Origin: Ramicandelaber brevisporus
Lineage: Eukaryota > Kickxellomycota > Ramicandelaberales > Ramicandelaberaceae
Direction of reading: 5' to 3'
DNA length: 59,975 nt
NCBI GenBank assembly: GCA_025201865.1
Contig: MU602730.1
Location: forward strand, 1 to 59,975
The notes below the pieces were generated by a model, which worked only from the letters and a program-made list of their open reading frames with translations, was not told where the DNA came from and searched no databases. Of the stretch, positions 38,435-48,843 are shown piece by piece (the first letter of the stretch is position 1; each line of letters begins with the position of its first letter). A program made the translations under genes and the position numbers.

Positions 38435-39924
38435 TTGTTGTTACTGATGCCACTGGTGTTACTGATGCTGTTGCCGCTGCTACTGCCATTTTCTTGATGG
38501 CAAGCTGCGTTGTTTTCAGCATCGCCAGCGAGGACACCAGACCGACCAACCTGATATGGGTGTTGGATCCACCATTGTTTAATACACGAAGGAGAAGTGC
38601 CGGCACGAGATCGAGCGGCATCAACGGTGTGGCTTGACTGTATACGCTCCACCAGCGATATCGCAGCAACAGCAGTGGAGTACAACGTGTGTTTCTTTGA
38701 TGCCGAGGAGGATGGATCACCACCAAGGATGTTGTTCCATGAGCAGGGGTGAAACAAGCTCGCTGTGATCTGAAGACGCTCCAAAAGATAATTGACAAAC
38801 GGAGCTTTATTGATATGTGACTGTGCCCTGCATGCACCAGTATAGAGTCTTGGCCGGCGAGTAGCTGAGGGAGTGTTCTTGGGCAGCGGCGTGATGATGC
38901 CGTCAAAACTAGCAGAGCGACCGACCAAATTCTGCAGTGCTTTGGTGTCGTGTCCACTGCCAGCTGCCGACAAAGAGCCAGCTGCCATTGGCGAGGAGAG
39001 TGAGCTGCCACAACTTTGGCGAGCCTTGGCAATTTCCACCAGTCTCTGAAACATTGGCGGTATCGATCCAGTCCCCAGCCGCCTGTCAGCGTCCAAGCAC
39101 CACACCGTCCATGCCAGACAGTCAAAGACGCCTTGGCACAAGTTCTTGTTGGTGTCATTGACAGCAAGAGTTAGCTCATACTCGCGGAAGACCTGCAACA
39201 TATCTTCGCCAAGATCACTCATGCCGGGCATCTTCTTGTTGTTGAACTCTTTTGATCCTCCTAGCCAAAACTGGATGTCGGGTGACCATGAAGCAGACGG
39301 GGGCGAGAGCGGCTGCACAATGTCGGGATCAGGCGAGGCCACGAGTTGCGTCGACTGGGTCGACACACTCGATTCTGAGAGAAAAAAGGGCGATGAGAAG
39401 AGCATGCCAGAAGAACGGCTACTGCTGGTGGCAGCGGCTGGTGAAGACAACCGCACCTTTTTCTGGACATTGCTTTGCTGGCATTCCAAGTGGTTTGCCA
39501 CAGGACGATGCTGTTTGGTACGTTTGGTCGGTGTCATGGCCTGCTGCTGCTGAATCCCATAGCCTGCATACTCCAAATCAGGATCAGAAGTAGGCTGGAA
39601 CCAAAATGTCAAGCCACCATTGAACTCGCCAGGATCGCGTGTCCGGATGAAACCGAAGATGCGTTCCGTGCGAGGAGTCCTGAATTGTTTGCCTTCCGGG
39701 CAGCTCACCCAGCAGCACGGTTCCAGATCCTCCAGCCTTGGAGCAATTGGACTGGGGACCACGCGCAACTCGTACAAGTCGTTGTACGACATGGAGCTGT
39801 TCACACTGACAAGAGCACGATAGCAAACCGGCTTAATGGTGTCTGGAGTACCGATATAAATGGTGGTGCGCACGTCGAGGTCCTGCAATGGCGGGCTAGA
39901 ATCAGAAGCTGGGAGAAGCGACAT
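37789..39924 (-). CDS. Unknown 711-residue protein
   Basis: 711 residues from the ATG at 39924 (the frame runs on to a TTG at 40059). I recognise no family. The first 115 residues look ordered (TTIYIGTPDTIKPVCYRALV, IFGFIRTRDPGEF, GLTFWFQP). A Ser-rich linker follows, then a predicted helical region near 215-300 (LTLAVNDTNKNLCQGVFDCL). A long Asn/Ser run sits near 500-525. The last 180 residues are again ordered (DQFLKVYDRHLIAVPIDKIL, KFVVFVAHRNRYHMRVFVAP) and end in a helix. There is no signal peptide or membrane segment. The start is normal and codon use ordinary, so it is a real gene, probably of a fungal lineage-specific family. Confidence 0.75.
38362..38431 (-). repeat. AAC/AGC repeat coding Asn and Ser runs
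   Basis: About 70 bases of GTT followed by GCT units on the plus strand. On the minus strand they read as Asn then Ser codons inside the unknown 711-residue protein. In other genes the same repeat reads as Gln. Confidence 0.9.
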
Positions 39925-40418
39925 GGCTGTGGCGGGTGGGGAAGATATGTTTTTTGTTGTGGAAAGTATGCAGGATGATGGAAAGCGACAGAGTGCAGAC
40001 GAGTACCGATTGCAGCACAAAGGTACAATTTTCTTCTGCTTCAGCGACACCGCAACCAACGAGTCGGCTGTTGCGGTCGATCCGGTTCTACGGCATAGTC
40101 ACCTCTGATACGTAGGCGTCGCATTTTACAGCCCGATCAACAACGATGAGCTGATTGGCCGAAGGCAGCTTCTCAGCTTTTCTTCGATTCCATCTCCAGT
40201 GTGAGTCGCTGGAGATGAAAAATGAATTTGAAATGCAACCCCCTAGTAATTCCCCCCTGAGAATGAGTAAGATGAAGACCAAAACAATGACAACAATCCA
40301 TACCTGTTTCCTTCCCCCAGGATATACATCCAGCCTGATACAAATATTTATTTAGTAGTTTTGAACATAGTAATAAAGATAAAGTTTTATAATTAAAATG
40401 ACACTGATGCTTTGTTCT
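39925..40418. other. Intergenic upstream of the 711-residue gene
   Basis: 494 bp with the leader of the unknown gene and the AT-rich 3' flank of the GATA gene (AATAAAGATAAAG near 40371-40385). A GATTGGCC (CCAAT-type) element lies near 40152. No gene is supported. Confidence 0.4.
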
Positions 40419-42533
40419 TTACATTTCGCTGTCAGTTTTGGTACCGACGCGACGTCTTTTTAACGGCGATGTTACTGCATTGTCTGTTTCAGCTCCATCC
40501 TCCTTTGTTGGCTTTGTTTGCTGTTGTTGTTGCTGTTGCTGTTGCTGTTGAGGTTTGATATTGTTGTTGATGACGCTGTTAATACTGTTTGCAGAACCTC
40601 CACCCTTCATCTTGGGCGATACCATTGAGCGAGGTCCAGATGGAGATGTTGGTGACAAGTCTGAGCTGCTTCCCAGTCCAGGATAGCCAGTCGATCCAGC
40701 GGCAGTGGTTGTGACGCCATGAAGAATCTTGCCGTTCTTCCACTTGACACCGCATGCGTTGCAGAGTGTGCCTGCACCAGCTGGACCTCGGCGCCACATT
40801 GGAGTTGAGCGCGATCCACAGTACTCGCAGCGCTTGTTGCTATTTGCGATGGCTTGCGCAGAGAGTCCAGCCGAAGAAGCGCTTGGCGAAGTCAGACTCG
40901 TGCTTGCGGCAACCGAGTTTGGAACATTGCCTCCAGCAACTGCTCCAGCCACAATTTGCTTGGAGTTTGACGAACTGGTGCTACTTGTGGTTGCAGTTCG
41001 GCGCACCGAATTGGTTGTTGCAGGCTCGGCAGAGTGTTTATACCCGTCATGATCCCCGCCCGCATCGTCACGTTGGTGGTACTGTTGCGGCTGAGTATAT
41101 CTTGAATGTGGAGCTTCACGACGACGTAAGATGGCAGCATCGGAATAATGACGGCGGCTTTTCTTTGCAACTACAGCGGTCGATGCATCATCAGGCGCCT
41201 CTCCGGAGGCTTTTGGCATGCCTGGACGGGTTGGTGATCCAGCTGGTGAAATCTGCTCATCGGCCATGGCAGCAGTCTTGAATGTAGTTGCATAGACACT
41301 GGTCAATGGCACGGGAACCGACGAATGGACGGCTGACGATGCCGGTGTCAGCGCTAATTGACGATGCATGTTGATATCGTTAATCAGAGACTGGGGCATC
41401 TCGCTAGCCAACCACAAGTCATGATGCGAGCGGCTTGGCTTCGAAACAGAAACACCAGAAGCCGGCGCAGCCGCAGAGGCGGACGCCATTCCAGCTGCAG
41501 ATGCAGATGAGACTGCGCTGGCAACTGCCACTACAGCGGCTGCGGCTGCGGCTGCTTTGACTGCTGTGACTGCGGCTGCGACTGGAGGGGTTGCAGTGAT
41601 CAGAGCCATGCTTGGATCATATGTGTTCGTCAGAAGAGCGTCACATAGCACCTGAGAAACATTGTGGAGGAAGATGGGAGTGTACTGTGGAGTGGCAAGA
41701 CCCGTGAGTCCGCTGAGGTTGAACACTGCCGAAAGACGAAACGGCGCGTTTACATTGGTTGGCTCTACAAGACACTCGCGCGGGAAGCGTAGCATGCGAT
41801 TAGGAGTGTCCTTGAATGCAAATGCAATGTAGCGCTGGCTGGCATCACGTCCAATGTTACCAACACCACCACGTTTTCCAGGAGAGCCGAGTCCAGCGGA
41901 AAGCGGCGGCGTTCCATTCATTGCGGACGCTGTGCCACTTGGCTTGTTATGCGTGTCAGCACTGTGTGGCGGTGTCGATGAAGTGGATGGACGGCACAGG
42001 AAGAAGCTGGTACCAGGAAACGATTGCGATCCAACCATCATGTCACAAGTACCAAGAAATGTCGATGACGACTTGGGTGGATCTGCCACTGCAGCAAACG
42101 GCAGTGGACTGGCTGGAGCAACTGTGGCTGTGCGGGTGCTTGTGCTGGAGCTGTCGTCGACATCCGCTGGTGGAAACACATTGTGCGTCCACGCTTGACG
42201 GCTCTGAGTCAGCATTACAATAGCCGTATTGCTACCCTCAATACCGACTGCTTGCTGCTGCTGCTGCTGCTGCTGTTGTTGTTGATGCTGTTGCTGTTGT
42301 ACAGAAATGCTGCGCGACTTTGTGCTGTTGGCAGGGTGTGAAGTGGCGGAGGTCGAGGCAGAAGAGGTTGCCAGGCCGGAAGATGGCTGGACATGACTGG
42401 AGTAAACAACTACGCCAGAACCTGCCGCCGCTGCACCTGTTGCACCTGCTGCACCTCCGCTGCTCGTTGCTGGTACCGGCGCTGGCGTATGCACCGCAAC
42501 CACTGGGACCGCTGTTGCTGCATTGGTGAGCAT
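40419..42533 (-). CDS. GATA-type zinc-finger transcription factor
   Basis: 704 residues from the ATG at 42533. The finger lies near 566-600: [18 protein letters not shown], then [14 protein letters not shown], giving CX2C-X18-CX2C. The rest is mostly disordered with Ala, Ser and Gln runs, but an ordered block lies near 225-285 ([35 protein letters not shown]). The C-terminus ends in a basic [10 protein letters not shown] signal. The 18-residue loop is the variant seen in plant GATA factors and some fungal ones; classical AreA/Gln3 fingers have 17. Likely a sequence-specific regulator; nitrogen, light or iron control cannot be told apart from sequence. Confidence 0.87.
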   Translation of the reverse strand: MLTNAATAVPVVAVHTPAPVPATSSGGAAGATGAAAAGSGVVVYSSHVQPSSGLATSSASTSATSHPANSTKSRSISVQQQQHQQQQQQQQQQQAVGIEGSNTAIVMLTQSRQAWTHNVFPPADVDDSSSTSTRTATVAPASPLPFAAVADPPKSSSTFLGTCDMMVGSQSFPGTSFFLCRPSTSSTPPHSADTHNKPSGTASAMNGTPPLSAGLGSPGKRGGVGNIGRDASQRYIAFAFKDTPNRMLRFPRECLVEPTNVNAPFRLSAVFNLSGLTGLATPQYTPIFLHNVSQVLCDALLTNTYDPSMALITATPPVAAAVTAVKAAAAAAAVVAVASAVSSASAAGMASASAAAPASGVSVSKPSRSHHDLWLASEMPQSLINDINMHRQLALTPASSAVHSSVPVPLTSVYATTFKTAAMADEQISPAGSPTRPGMPKASGEAPDDASTAVVAKKSRRHYSDAAILRRREAPHSRYTQPQQYHQRDDAGGDHDGYKHSAEPATTNSVRRTATTSSTSSSNSKQIVAGAVAGGNVPNSVAASTSLTSPSASSAGLSAQAIANSNKRCEYCGSRSTPMWRRGPAGAGTLCNACGVKWKNGKILHGVTTTAAGSTGYPGLGSSSDLSPTSPSGPRSMVSPKMKGGGSANSINSVINNNIKPQQQQQQQQQQQTKPTKEDGAETDNAVTSPLKRRRVGTKTDSEM

Positions 42534-42811
42534 TTTGCACGCACGCACACAAAAACACACACACCAACTGGAAATGCCTTACAAAGTGCGTTTTTGTCGG
42601 CTGAAAGAGAGAGAGGCAGAAATCGACTCCTCTTTGTGTGCGATGTGACCAAAAAAAACAACAATTGGAAGAAAAAAAACAGAAATGAAAAGAAAATGAA
42701 AATAAAATGAAAGAAGTCAAAGCAAAACAAACGGGAAGGAGAGGAGAGGAGCACGCCGCCATTTCCGATAGAGCTTGAGCAATGTAATGCAGGAATTCTG
42801 CAAGTTGAGAT

Positions 42812-44086
42812 TTAATCAAACTTGGACGGAATCCAGCCATTGCGAACACCAGCAATATAATCCCACTCGCCTGCCTGCTCTGCCTTGAAGTTCCAGAAAA
42901 TCCATCCAAGTCCGTTGTTCTCATAAGCATCGCGCTGTGCTGCAAAGAACTTGGCGAGGAAAGCCTTGTATTCCGGCGTGAAATCAGCGGCTTGGCCAGA
43001 CTTGCCTTTGCAGGAGCCGTAGACAACCGGCTTGGCGTCTGGATCGGCATACGAGCCATTGTAGCGAGCAAGGCGGCCAAATCCATTCAGCCACTTTGTA
43101 CAGTCAGTTATCGCCAACGACCATTCACCCACCATGGTCGGCATTGTGGCTCCGTTGGAGCGTGCAATCTTCTCTCCGTCTTCGGCAGCATGCTTCAAGT
43201 GCTCGTCTTCCGACAGCTTGAGCACATCTGGTGTGAAGCAGTGGTAAATGTGAGTGTCCAGTACCGCGCCATTCCAGTGTTGGTTCTTCAATTGTTCCCA
43301 CTCGCTGAGCTCAAAGAATCCAGTGTGCAGATCCACCGTGTAATCCTGATGTTCAGTTTTTATAACATTGTAAGCATCATCGTAGAAACTGGTGATGAAC
43401 TTCTGGCCAATCGCCCAGCCAGCCGGCTCGTTCAACGGCTGAATCATGACCACAGTGTCTGTATCGTGTTGGAATTCCCGTGCCAGCTGTTTGACTGCTA
43501 CGAGCGTACGGTCAACATTGTTCGTTTTCAAGTGCCAGGCAATGTTGCCGCGACGTCCACTGTTGTCGAATCCATTCTGCGAGCCTGGCGCACCGTGCAA
43601 GTCGACAATGACGCGCATCTTGTGCTTCTTTGCCCACTGCACAGCCTTGTGAAGATAGCTTAGCTGAATGCCATTTCCAGCGTACGGCTCGTCATCAAGA
43701 AGTGAGATCACGCCCCAATAGCCAATTGGGATTCGAACGAGGTTGATGCCATACGATGCAAGTTCTTTGAAATCGGCCTCGGTCACCCACTCATCGTAGT
43801 GCTTGATCAAAAGTTTCTTGGCTTCCGCGCGGCCCAATTTGGCGCACAGCTCCCACTCATCAACGGCCTGCTCGGCCGCCGGCAGCCCCTCGAACTGCTT
43901 GAACAAGCTGGGGCGGATCCATGGTTCGAGAACAAGCCAGCCGCCAATATTGACACCGCGGATCTTTGAGGTATCAACGCTGTTGGCGCGTAGTGGCATT
44001 AGAGAATCGATTAGATTAGTAGGGAGAGCTAACGCGCTCGTGGCGAGAACCGTAACAAGTTGCGTAAACAGTAAGAATCCGCGCAT
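42812..44086 (-). CDS. EXG1: Secreted exo-beta-1,3-glucanase (GH5_9)
   Basis: 424 residues from the ATG at 44086, with a signal peptide (RGFLLFTQLVTVLATSALAL). Mature start motif GVNIGGWLVLEPWI, then LVRIPIGYWG, VIVDLHGAPGSQNGFDNSG, the acid/base Glu in PLNEPAGW (about 218), DTHIYHCF, and the nucleophile Glu in VGEWSLAI (about 320). The end GWIFWNFKAEQAGEW is typical. Yeast Exg1/Exg2/Spr1 trim cell-wall beta-1,3-glucan. The length and all active-site blocks agree. No GPI or membrane anchor is visible, so it is likely released to the wall or medium. Confidence 0.96.
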   Translation of the reverse strand: MRGFLLFTQLVTVLATSALALPTNLIDSLMPLRANSVDTSKIRGVNIGGWLVLEPWIRPSLFKQFEGLPAAEQAVDEWELCAKLGRAEAKKLLIKHYDEWVTEADFKELASYGINLVRIPIGYWGVISLLDDEPYAGNGIQLSYLHKAVQWAKKHKMRVIVDLHGAPGSQNGFDNSGRRGNIAWHLKTNNVDRTLVAVKQLAREFQHDTDTVVMIQPLNEPAGWAIGQKFITSFYDDAYNVIKTEHQDYTVDLHTGFFELSEWEQLKNQHWNGAVLDTHIYHCFTPDVLKLSEDEHLKHAAEDGEKIARSNGATMPTMVGEWSLAITDCTKWLNGFGRLARYNGSYADPDAKPVVYGSCKGKSGQAADFTPEYKAFLAKFFAAQRDAYENNGLGWIFWNFKAEQAGEWDYIAGVRNGWIPSKFD

Positions 44087-44317
44087 ATCGACTATTAGAA
44101 AGTTGGAGTTGTGTAAACAAGAGACCAAGGACAGTACAGAACTACACAGCACAACACAGCACAGCACATCGCTCCAAAACAAAAAGGGAGGTTGCGCTAA
44201 AGGGGTTCACGGGGTTCACAGGAGGCTGAGTCGGATGCGTGTGATGTGAAAGTGATGGTAGATTACTGATACTGATTGTTGTAAAAGAAAAAGACACTTA
44301 ATAATATTAACAAAAGA

Positions 44318-45805
44318 TTAGACCACAACAAGCTTCTTTTCACCAGTAGGTTGAGAATATCCATGGGGTAGTGGTACGCCGGCAGTGGTTGTGGCTGTTG
44401 CTGGTGCTGCGGTCGTCGTGGTTGTAGTGGTAGTGGTTGCTGCTGTAGTGGGAGGGAATCTGTCAAACTCGTCCTCCTCAAATTCATCAGCAAATGGATC
44501 CGAGTATGTACCGGGTGCATAGCCTTGCTGGCGGTTTGCCACTGCCGCCGAAATGCTAGAGTAATTGGCACTGTGCTCATGAGGTGCAGCAGGCAGTTTG
44601 CCAAGTCGTCTTGCCGATGGCAGCTCCTCGTGCTCCCCAATAAAGTCTCCTTTGCTCAGGTTTTGGTTGGCAGTCGGCGCATTCTGGCTGAGCTCAAGAC
44701 CAAGGTCGCCGGTGTATGGCTGTCCAATCTGCTCGAGGAGTTGCTGTTGCTGCGCACGAACTGCATCATCCTGCTCGAGAGCTGCAGCGGCAGTGGCTGT
44801 GAGAAGCTTCGCCTCGCCCACACGAGCGCCTTCGTCAGCACCGCCGCCGTTGGACACAAAGTCATCAATTCGCGCTTGCACTTCAGACTCGCGTGATGCA
44901 GAGATAACGAGGAATGACTCGATTGTGCTGTCATAGACGGCAATTGCCTCATTCAGCTTGTCGTTTGCAGCCAGCAGCGCGTCGATGCAATCAGCGCGGG
45001 TCATGACAACAGCTCTCATCATTCTGCGCACCTCGGTGAGTGTCTCCGCGGTAGATGAGCGGAACTCAGCAATGAGTGGGTTGGTGCGAATATCTTCTGT
45101 GGCGTCTGCGCCGGCAACTGTGTCAATCAGCAGCTGGCCAATATTCTTACCTCGAGCTGCCAATTCAAACACAACGTCGTTGGTTGGATTGGCATCTCCA
45201 GGTGTACCGAGGCCGCGGTGAATGCTCGGACGGCCGATGCCGTGGCGATGGGGAGACTGAACTGCAATCTCTACGGGAGTACGATACGAATAGCCCGACA
45301 CAACGCGACAGTCCTTGACAGAAATATCGCCGGCCTCCATCGAGACGGGACCTGGCAGAATCTTGGACTTGGGCCGTAAATGGTACACCTCTGCAAGATG
45401 CTTCAAGATGCCACTAATGTCGCACAGTGCTGGGAAATCAGAAAACGCGATGCTCCACATGCCCAACATGTCCAAGAATGTGTCGCGCACCACCATTGGT
45501 GCCGTTTTCTGAGAGATTGCTACAAACAGCTCGAGTTCATGGAGGAATCTCTTATCGACAAGCTGGAGGTGGAATGCACTGCCGCCTCTTTCCATCAGTG
45601 CCTGTAACACTGCAAGGGTTGAGAGCAGCTCGACAACATCGGAGCCCTTGAGGCGTTTGCGAATCTGTTTGGCAACATCCTGAGCGGCAACTGGGGATGA
45701 GGTTACGAGACTAACCAGCGCGTCGAGCTTGTTCAGGTCGCCGACAGCAGCGTCGACCGTGCTGCTGGGAGACTTGCCGGAGAAGAAGGACTTCACTTTG
45801 ATCAT
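44318..45805 (-). CDS. VHS-GAT domain protein (Lsb5/GGA/TOM1-like)
   Basis: 495 residues from the ATG at 45805 (the frame is open further upstream but not conserved). A VHS-like helical superhelix covers about 20-155 (VELLSTLAVLQALMERGG, RFLHELELFVAISQK). A GAT-like three-helix region lies near 235-335 (TAETLTEVRRMMRAVVMTRA, LNEAIAVYDSTIESFLVIS). The tail is Gln/Pro/Thr-rich with an acidic DEFEEDEFDRF stretch. Such proteins bind ubiquitin and cargo at the Golgi, endosome or actin patch; the order and lack of an ear domain fit yeast Lsb5 best. This assignment rests on patterns rather than on invariant residues. Confidence 0.75.
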   Translation of the reverse strand: MIKVKSFFSGKSPSSTVDAAVGDLNKLDALVSLVTSSPVAAQDVAKQIRKRLKGSDVVELLSTLAVLQALMERGGSAFHLQLVDKRFLHELELFVAISQKTAPMVVRDTFLDMLGMWSIAFSDFPALCDISGILKHLAEVYHLRPKSKILPGPVSMEAGDISVKDCRVVSGYSYRTPVEIAVQSPHRHGIGRPSIHRGLGTPGDANPTNDVVFELAARGKNIGQLLIDTVAGADATEDIRTNPLIAEFRSSTAETLTEVRRMMRAVVMTRADCIDALLAANDKLNEAIAVYDSTIESFLVISASRESEVQARIDDFVSNGGGADEGARVGEAKLLTATAAAALEQDDAVRAQQQQLLEQIGQPYTGDLGLELSQNAPTANQNLSKGDFIGEHEELPSARRLGKLPAAPHEHSANYSSISAAVANRQQGYAPGTYSDPFADEFEEDEFDRFPPTTAATTTTTTTTTAAPATATTTAGVPLPHGYSQPTGEKKLVVV

Positions 45806-46066
45806 TTGTGGTAATGTGTTCGTTTGTGTACTTTGTCTGAAGATGAATCCACGGAGACCGGAGACCAGAGACCGCGACAACCAAACATCCTCCCATTCCC
45901 CGATCCTTTTGTACGAATCAACAGTGTATTTCAAATCAAATACCACGTTGACACTCGCGCTGTGAGAGCCATGCCAAGAGTCAGCCAAGACGCCGGTCAA
46001 GACTTTCGATGCCTAGTGACTGAGAGAAGTGTAAAGTCTATAATTAACAAGCCAAAGAAAGAAAGT

Positions 46067-46693
46067 TTATTCTGCATGAATCTTGGCATCGGATGAGTTC
46101 GAACCCATCAGAATCGTACCCAAGAAGATTAAGCTGGCGCCAAATGCCCACAGAAGAGACAGCGGCTCGCCGAACACCAAGAAGCCGAGAATCGCTGTTA
46201 CAATGAGGTTTGTGGCAGAGCTGACCACCGAGACCGAGACCGAGTCGCTCGACTTGTTCAATGCCTTTGTGAACGTTGCCCACATTCCCGCGTTGCTGAC
46301 AAAGATAAGAGTTGCAAACACGGCTCGTAGCGCGTAGTGCATCAAGTCTGCGGCAGCGGGTGCAGAGCTTGCGTCGCCGATGCTGCGGATAATCACGCTC
46401 GAATAATGCGATGGGAGGGTTGAGCTGGCCAATGAGCGAACATGGGCGACCGTTGCTTGGCTGGCGACATCGATGGCTCTTGGCAGAGTTGGCACAGCAG
46501 CCGCCAGCTGCTCCATGAGATAGCTGGAGAGATACAGCGTCTTTGACTCGACTGTCAGCTTGGCGAAGAGCGAGCCAGACGCGGCCAGAGTGCCAGATAC
46601 GGCTGCCAGAACAGTTGAGGCGTCCGCAAACGGAGGAGGCAGCTCACGGTCGCCAAACGTGGAGCGAAGAGCTGAGCAGTCAATCTCTGGCAT
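46067..46693 (-). CDS. TMEM42-like EamA/DMT membrane protein
   Basis: 208 residues from the ATG at 46693. Hydrophobic segments lie near 28-48, 128-152 (VFATLIFVSNAGMWATFTKA), 158-178 (ATNLIVTAILGFLVFGE) and 182-202 (LLWAFGASLIFLGTILMG). The block FVSNAGMWATFTKAL through LVFGEPLSLLWAFGAS matches TMEM42 of animals, a small half-EamA protein of unknown function. It might pair as a dimer to form a drug/metabolite-transporter-like unit (inference). It shares a 149-bp divergent promoter with the NUP54 gene. Confidence 0.8.
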   Translation of the reverse strand: MPEIDCSALRSTFGDRELPPPFADASTVLAAVSGTLAASGSLFAKLTVESKTLYLSSYLMEQLAAAVPTLPRAIDVASQATVAHVRSLASSTLPSHYSSVIIRSIGDASSAPAAADLMHYALRAVFATLIFVSNAGMWATFTKALNKSSDSVSVSVVSSATNLIVTAILGFLVFGEPLSLLWAFGASLIFLGTILMGSNSSDAKIHAE

Positions 46694-46842
46694 AGTGCGT
46701 GTACAAGTGGCTTTAGTAATAAAGATAGTAATAATAGTGGTGGTTGTCAGGGCGAGTTGTTGAGTCGAGCTTCTTCTTCTTTTCCCCGTTTGTTGTTGTT
46801 TCTTTTTTTGCGTACTCAAAAAATAACCGCGATAATAAATAC

Positions 46843-48312
46843 ATGAGCAGCTTCTTTCCAGTCGCGCCAACGGGAGGATCGGGCTTATTTGGAGCCGGTG
46901 CAGGCAGAAACACGGCTGCAGCAGGTTCCGGTGGCCTCGGAGGAGCACTTGGAGGAGGCAGTGGTGGTGGATCCTCGCTATTTGGACAGCCTCAAGGTGG
47001 TGCAGCCAGCACATCGTCTGCCTTTGGAGGAGGAGGAACAGGAGGAGTGGGAGGAGGAAGTGCTGGAAGTGGGTTGACGATCGGCTTTGGTGCAAGCAAT
47101 CCATTGGGTTCTGGGACATCCAGCATGTTTGGCAACCAGTCCGCATCGACAGCAACAGGTACAGGTACAGGTTTAGGTACAGGTTTAGGTACAGGTCTAG
47201 GTGCAAGCCGAGGAGGAAGGGGAGGAGGAGCGCCAAACACCCAGCAAAACCAACAGCAACAGCAACAGCAGCAACAACAGCAGCAGCCAGGTGCTACTAA
47301 TACAATGTCGCAGCCACTTGCAAACATTTTTGGAGGAGCCACATCGCAGTCATCAAATCTAGCTCAAAGTGCATTGAATGTGGCAACGTCAGCTACAGCA
47401 CCTTCATCTGGTCTCGGATTGGCTACTACCAATACTAGCATCAATGCTAATGCTAATGCTGGTGCTACAGCAGCAGCGTCTAACACTGGATCAGCAGCAT
47501 TGAATGAGATTGTATTGCAGCCAGGAGAGCATATTTGGGATAAAATAATGCTACTGAAGGAAGCCTATGACCCAAGCAGCAAAATGTGTTTGTTTAAGCA
47601 TTACATGTACAACACGGTGGAGCCATCAACAGTATCGCAGTATACATGTGCACCAGGCGAGGATCCTCGTCTTTACTACCAAGCTACTCAAGACAATCCA
47701 GATCCTCAGAGACTAGTTCCTGCCTTGGCGTCTGGCTATGGTGATTTGCGTAAGCGTGCAGCACAGCAGGACAAACTAATCAAAGACCACTCAGCTATTG
47801 TGATTGACTTGCAGGATCGTATCGACAAAGTGGCCCTGAAAAACTCAACTCAAACTGCAGCTCGCATTGCTGAGCAGCGTCGTCGTCAATCTGATTTGGC
47901 TTTCCGTGTTATGATTTTGATGCATCGCTTGCAATCGCTTCGAACTGCCGGTGCTCCATTGGACCCTTCGGAAATTGCACTGACTGCTAGAATCGAGCAG
48001 CTCTCGTCTCGCTTGGGTAATACCAACATTAGCAACCAGCAAATGATGGCGAATGCAGCTCCACTCTCTCACCGCGTCAACTCGCTATGGTCCCATTTGC
48101 AAAATCTGCAGGCTCTCCATCGCGCTATGCCCTCTTCGGCCAACATGGCTAGCGGTGCCAATGTAGATCTGAATGCAACAAATCCTGCCGCAGCTGAGCA
48201 ACTGGCCAAACTGCTTCAGGATCAACAAACCGGTATTATTCATTTGAAGAATGTACTTCAGGCTGATTCAAATGAACTCGCATTCCAAATGCAACAAATC
48301 ACCCGTCATTAA
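46843..48312 (+). CDS. NUP57: FG-nucleoporin Nup54/Nup57
   Basis: 489 residues from the ATG at 46843. The first 215 residues are Gly/Ser/Gln/Asn-rich with FG and GLFG-type repeats (SGLFGAG, SLFGQ, AFGGG, MFGNQ, IFGG), plus a GTGTGLGTGLG tandem. The C-terminal region from about 220 is the conserved alpha/beta and coiled-coil domain: PGEHIWDKIMLLKEAYDPSS, CLFKHYMYN, then long helices (LRTAGAPLDPSEIALTARIEQ). It belongs to the central transport channel with Nup62/Nsp1 and Nup58/Nup49. The number of FG repeats is small for this family. Confidence 0.92.
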   Translation: MSSFFPVAPTGGSGLFGAGAGRNTAAAGSGGLGGALGGGSGGGSSLFGQPQGGAASTSSAFGGGGTGGVGGGSAGSGLTIGFGASNPLGSGTSSMFGNQSASTATGTGTGLGTGLGTGLGASRGGRGGGAPNTQQNQQQQQQQQQQQQPGATNTMSQPLANIFGGATSQSSNLAQSALNVATSATAPSSGLGLATTNTSINANANAGATAAASNTGSAALNEIVLQPGEHIWDKIMLLKEAYDPSSKMCLFKHYMYNTVEPSTVSQYTCAPGEDPRLYYQATQDNPDPQRLVPALASGYGDLRKRAAQQDKLIKDHSAIVIDLQDRIDKVALKNSTQTAARIAEQRRRQSDLAFRVMILMHRLQSLRTAGAPLDPSEIALTARIEQLSSRLGNTNISNQQMMANAAPLSHRVNSLWSHLQNLQALHRAMPSSANMASGANVDLNATNPAAAEQLAKLLQDQQTGIIHLKNVLQADSNELAFQMQQITRH

Positions 48313-48400
48313 AATACACCAGCTACTTTAATAATGATTGAGTGAGCAATGGCTTGAGCTTTGTTTGTTTTTAATGGTAATAATTAATAGCTTATATCAT

Positions 48401-48685
48401 TTAGCCTAATAGTAGATAGTAAAAGATGACAATTAGATTAAGACCAATCAGAGGTAGCCTCAATAGCATTCTTACCGCTGAAATGAGATCCACTATACGT
48501 GCCCTAATTGAGGGACCCTGTGCAACTGCCCCAGTATCATAGTAGTTGGAGTGCTGCTGTTGCTGAGCCGACAGTGCGACAGCTGAGCTGGACAGCCCTA
48601 TCCGCGTAAGAAACCGCTCTTCGTTCAAGATCGCTATCGCGTTCAGAAGCAGCTGTGCAACAAGTATCAGAGTGTACGGAAACAT
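48401..48685 (-). CDS. YOS1: ER-Golgi transport protein Yos1 (IER3IP1 family)
   Basis: 94 residues. An N-terminal membrane segment (YTLILVAQLLLNAIAIL) runs into the family signature NEERFLTRIGL. A loop follows, then RARIVDLISAVRMLLRLPLI and a second membrane segment ending FYYLLLG, matching the invariant C-terminus. Yos1 associates with Yip1 and Yif1 and is needed for ER-to-Golgi transport. Length matches the family (about 82-85 plus a small loop insertion). It is convergent with NUP54/57 (88 bp) and divergent from MED7. Confidence 0.93.
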   Translation of the reverse strand: MFPYTLILVAQLLLNAIAILNEERFLTRIGLSSSAVALSAQQQQHSNYYDTGAVAQGPSIRARIVDLISAVRMLLRLPLIGLNLIVIFYYLLLG

Positions 48686-48843
48686 CTTGGTACTTTACAG
48701 CTTTCGAGCCACGTCGTTTGTTAATTTCTTTCGTCTGTCGAGTGTGTATGAAGGTGTGAGTGTGTGCGATTGAGTGTTTTCTGTCTGTTTATTCTTGAAT
48801 CGCCAACAACAACTACAACTACAACTACAACTACAACACCAAC
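48686..48843. promoter_or_regulatory. Divergent promoter of YOS1 and MED7 with CAACTA leader repeat
   Basis: 158 bp between start codons. The MED7 leader ends in a CAACAACAACTACAACTA-type repeat (48804-48842) immediately before the ATG. The repeat is free of G and so unlikely to fold. Confidence 0.6.

Noticed and set aside
42238-43086. 282-codon minus-strand frame spanning the GATA and glucanase genes
   Set aside because: Covers parts of two well-supported genes in another frame; its Phe/Cys-rich middle comes from the AAAACAAAA intergenic stretch.
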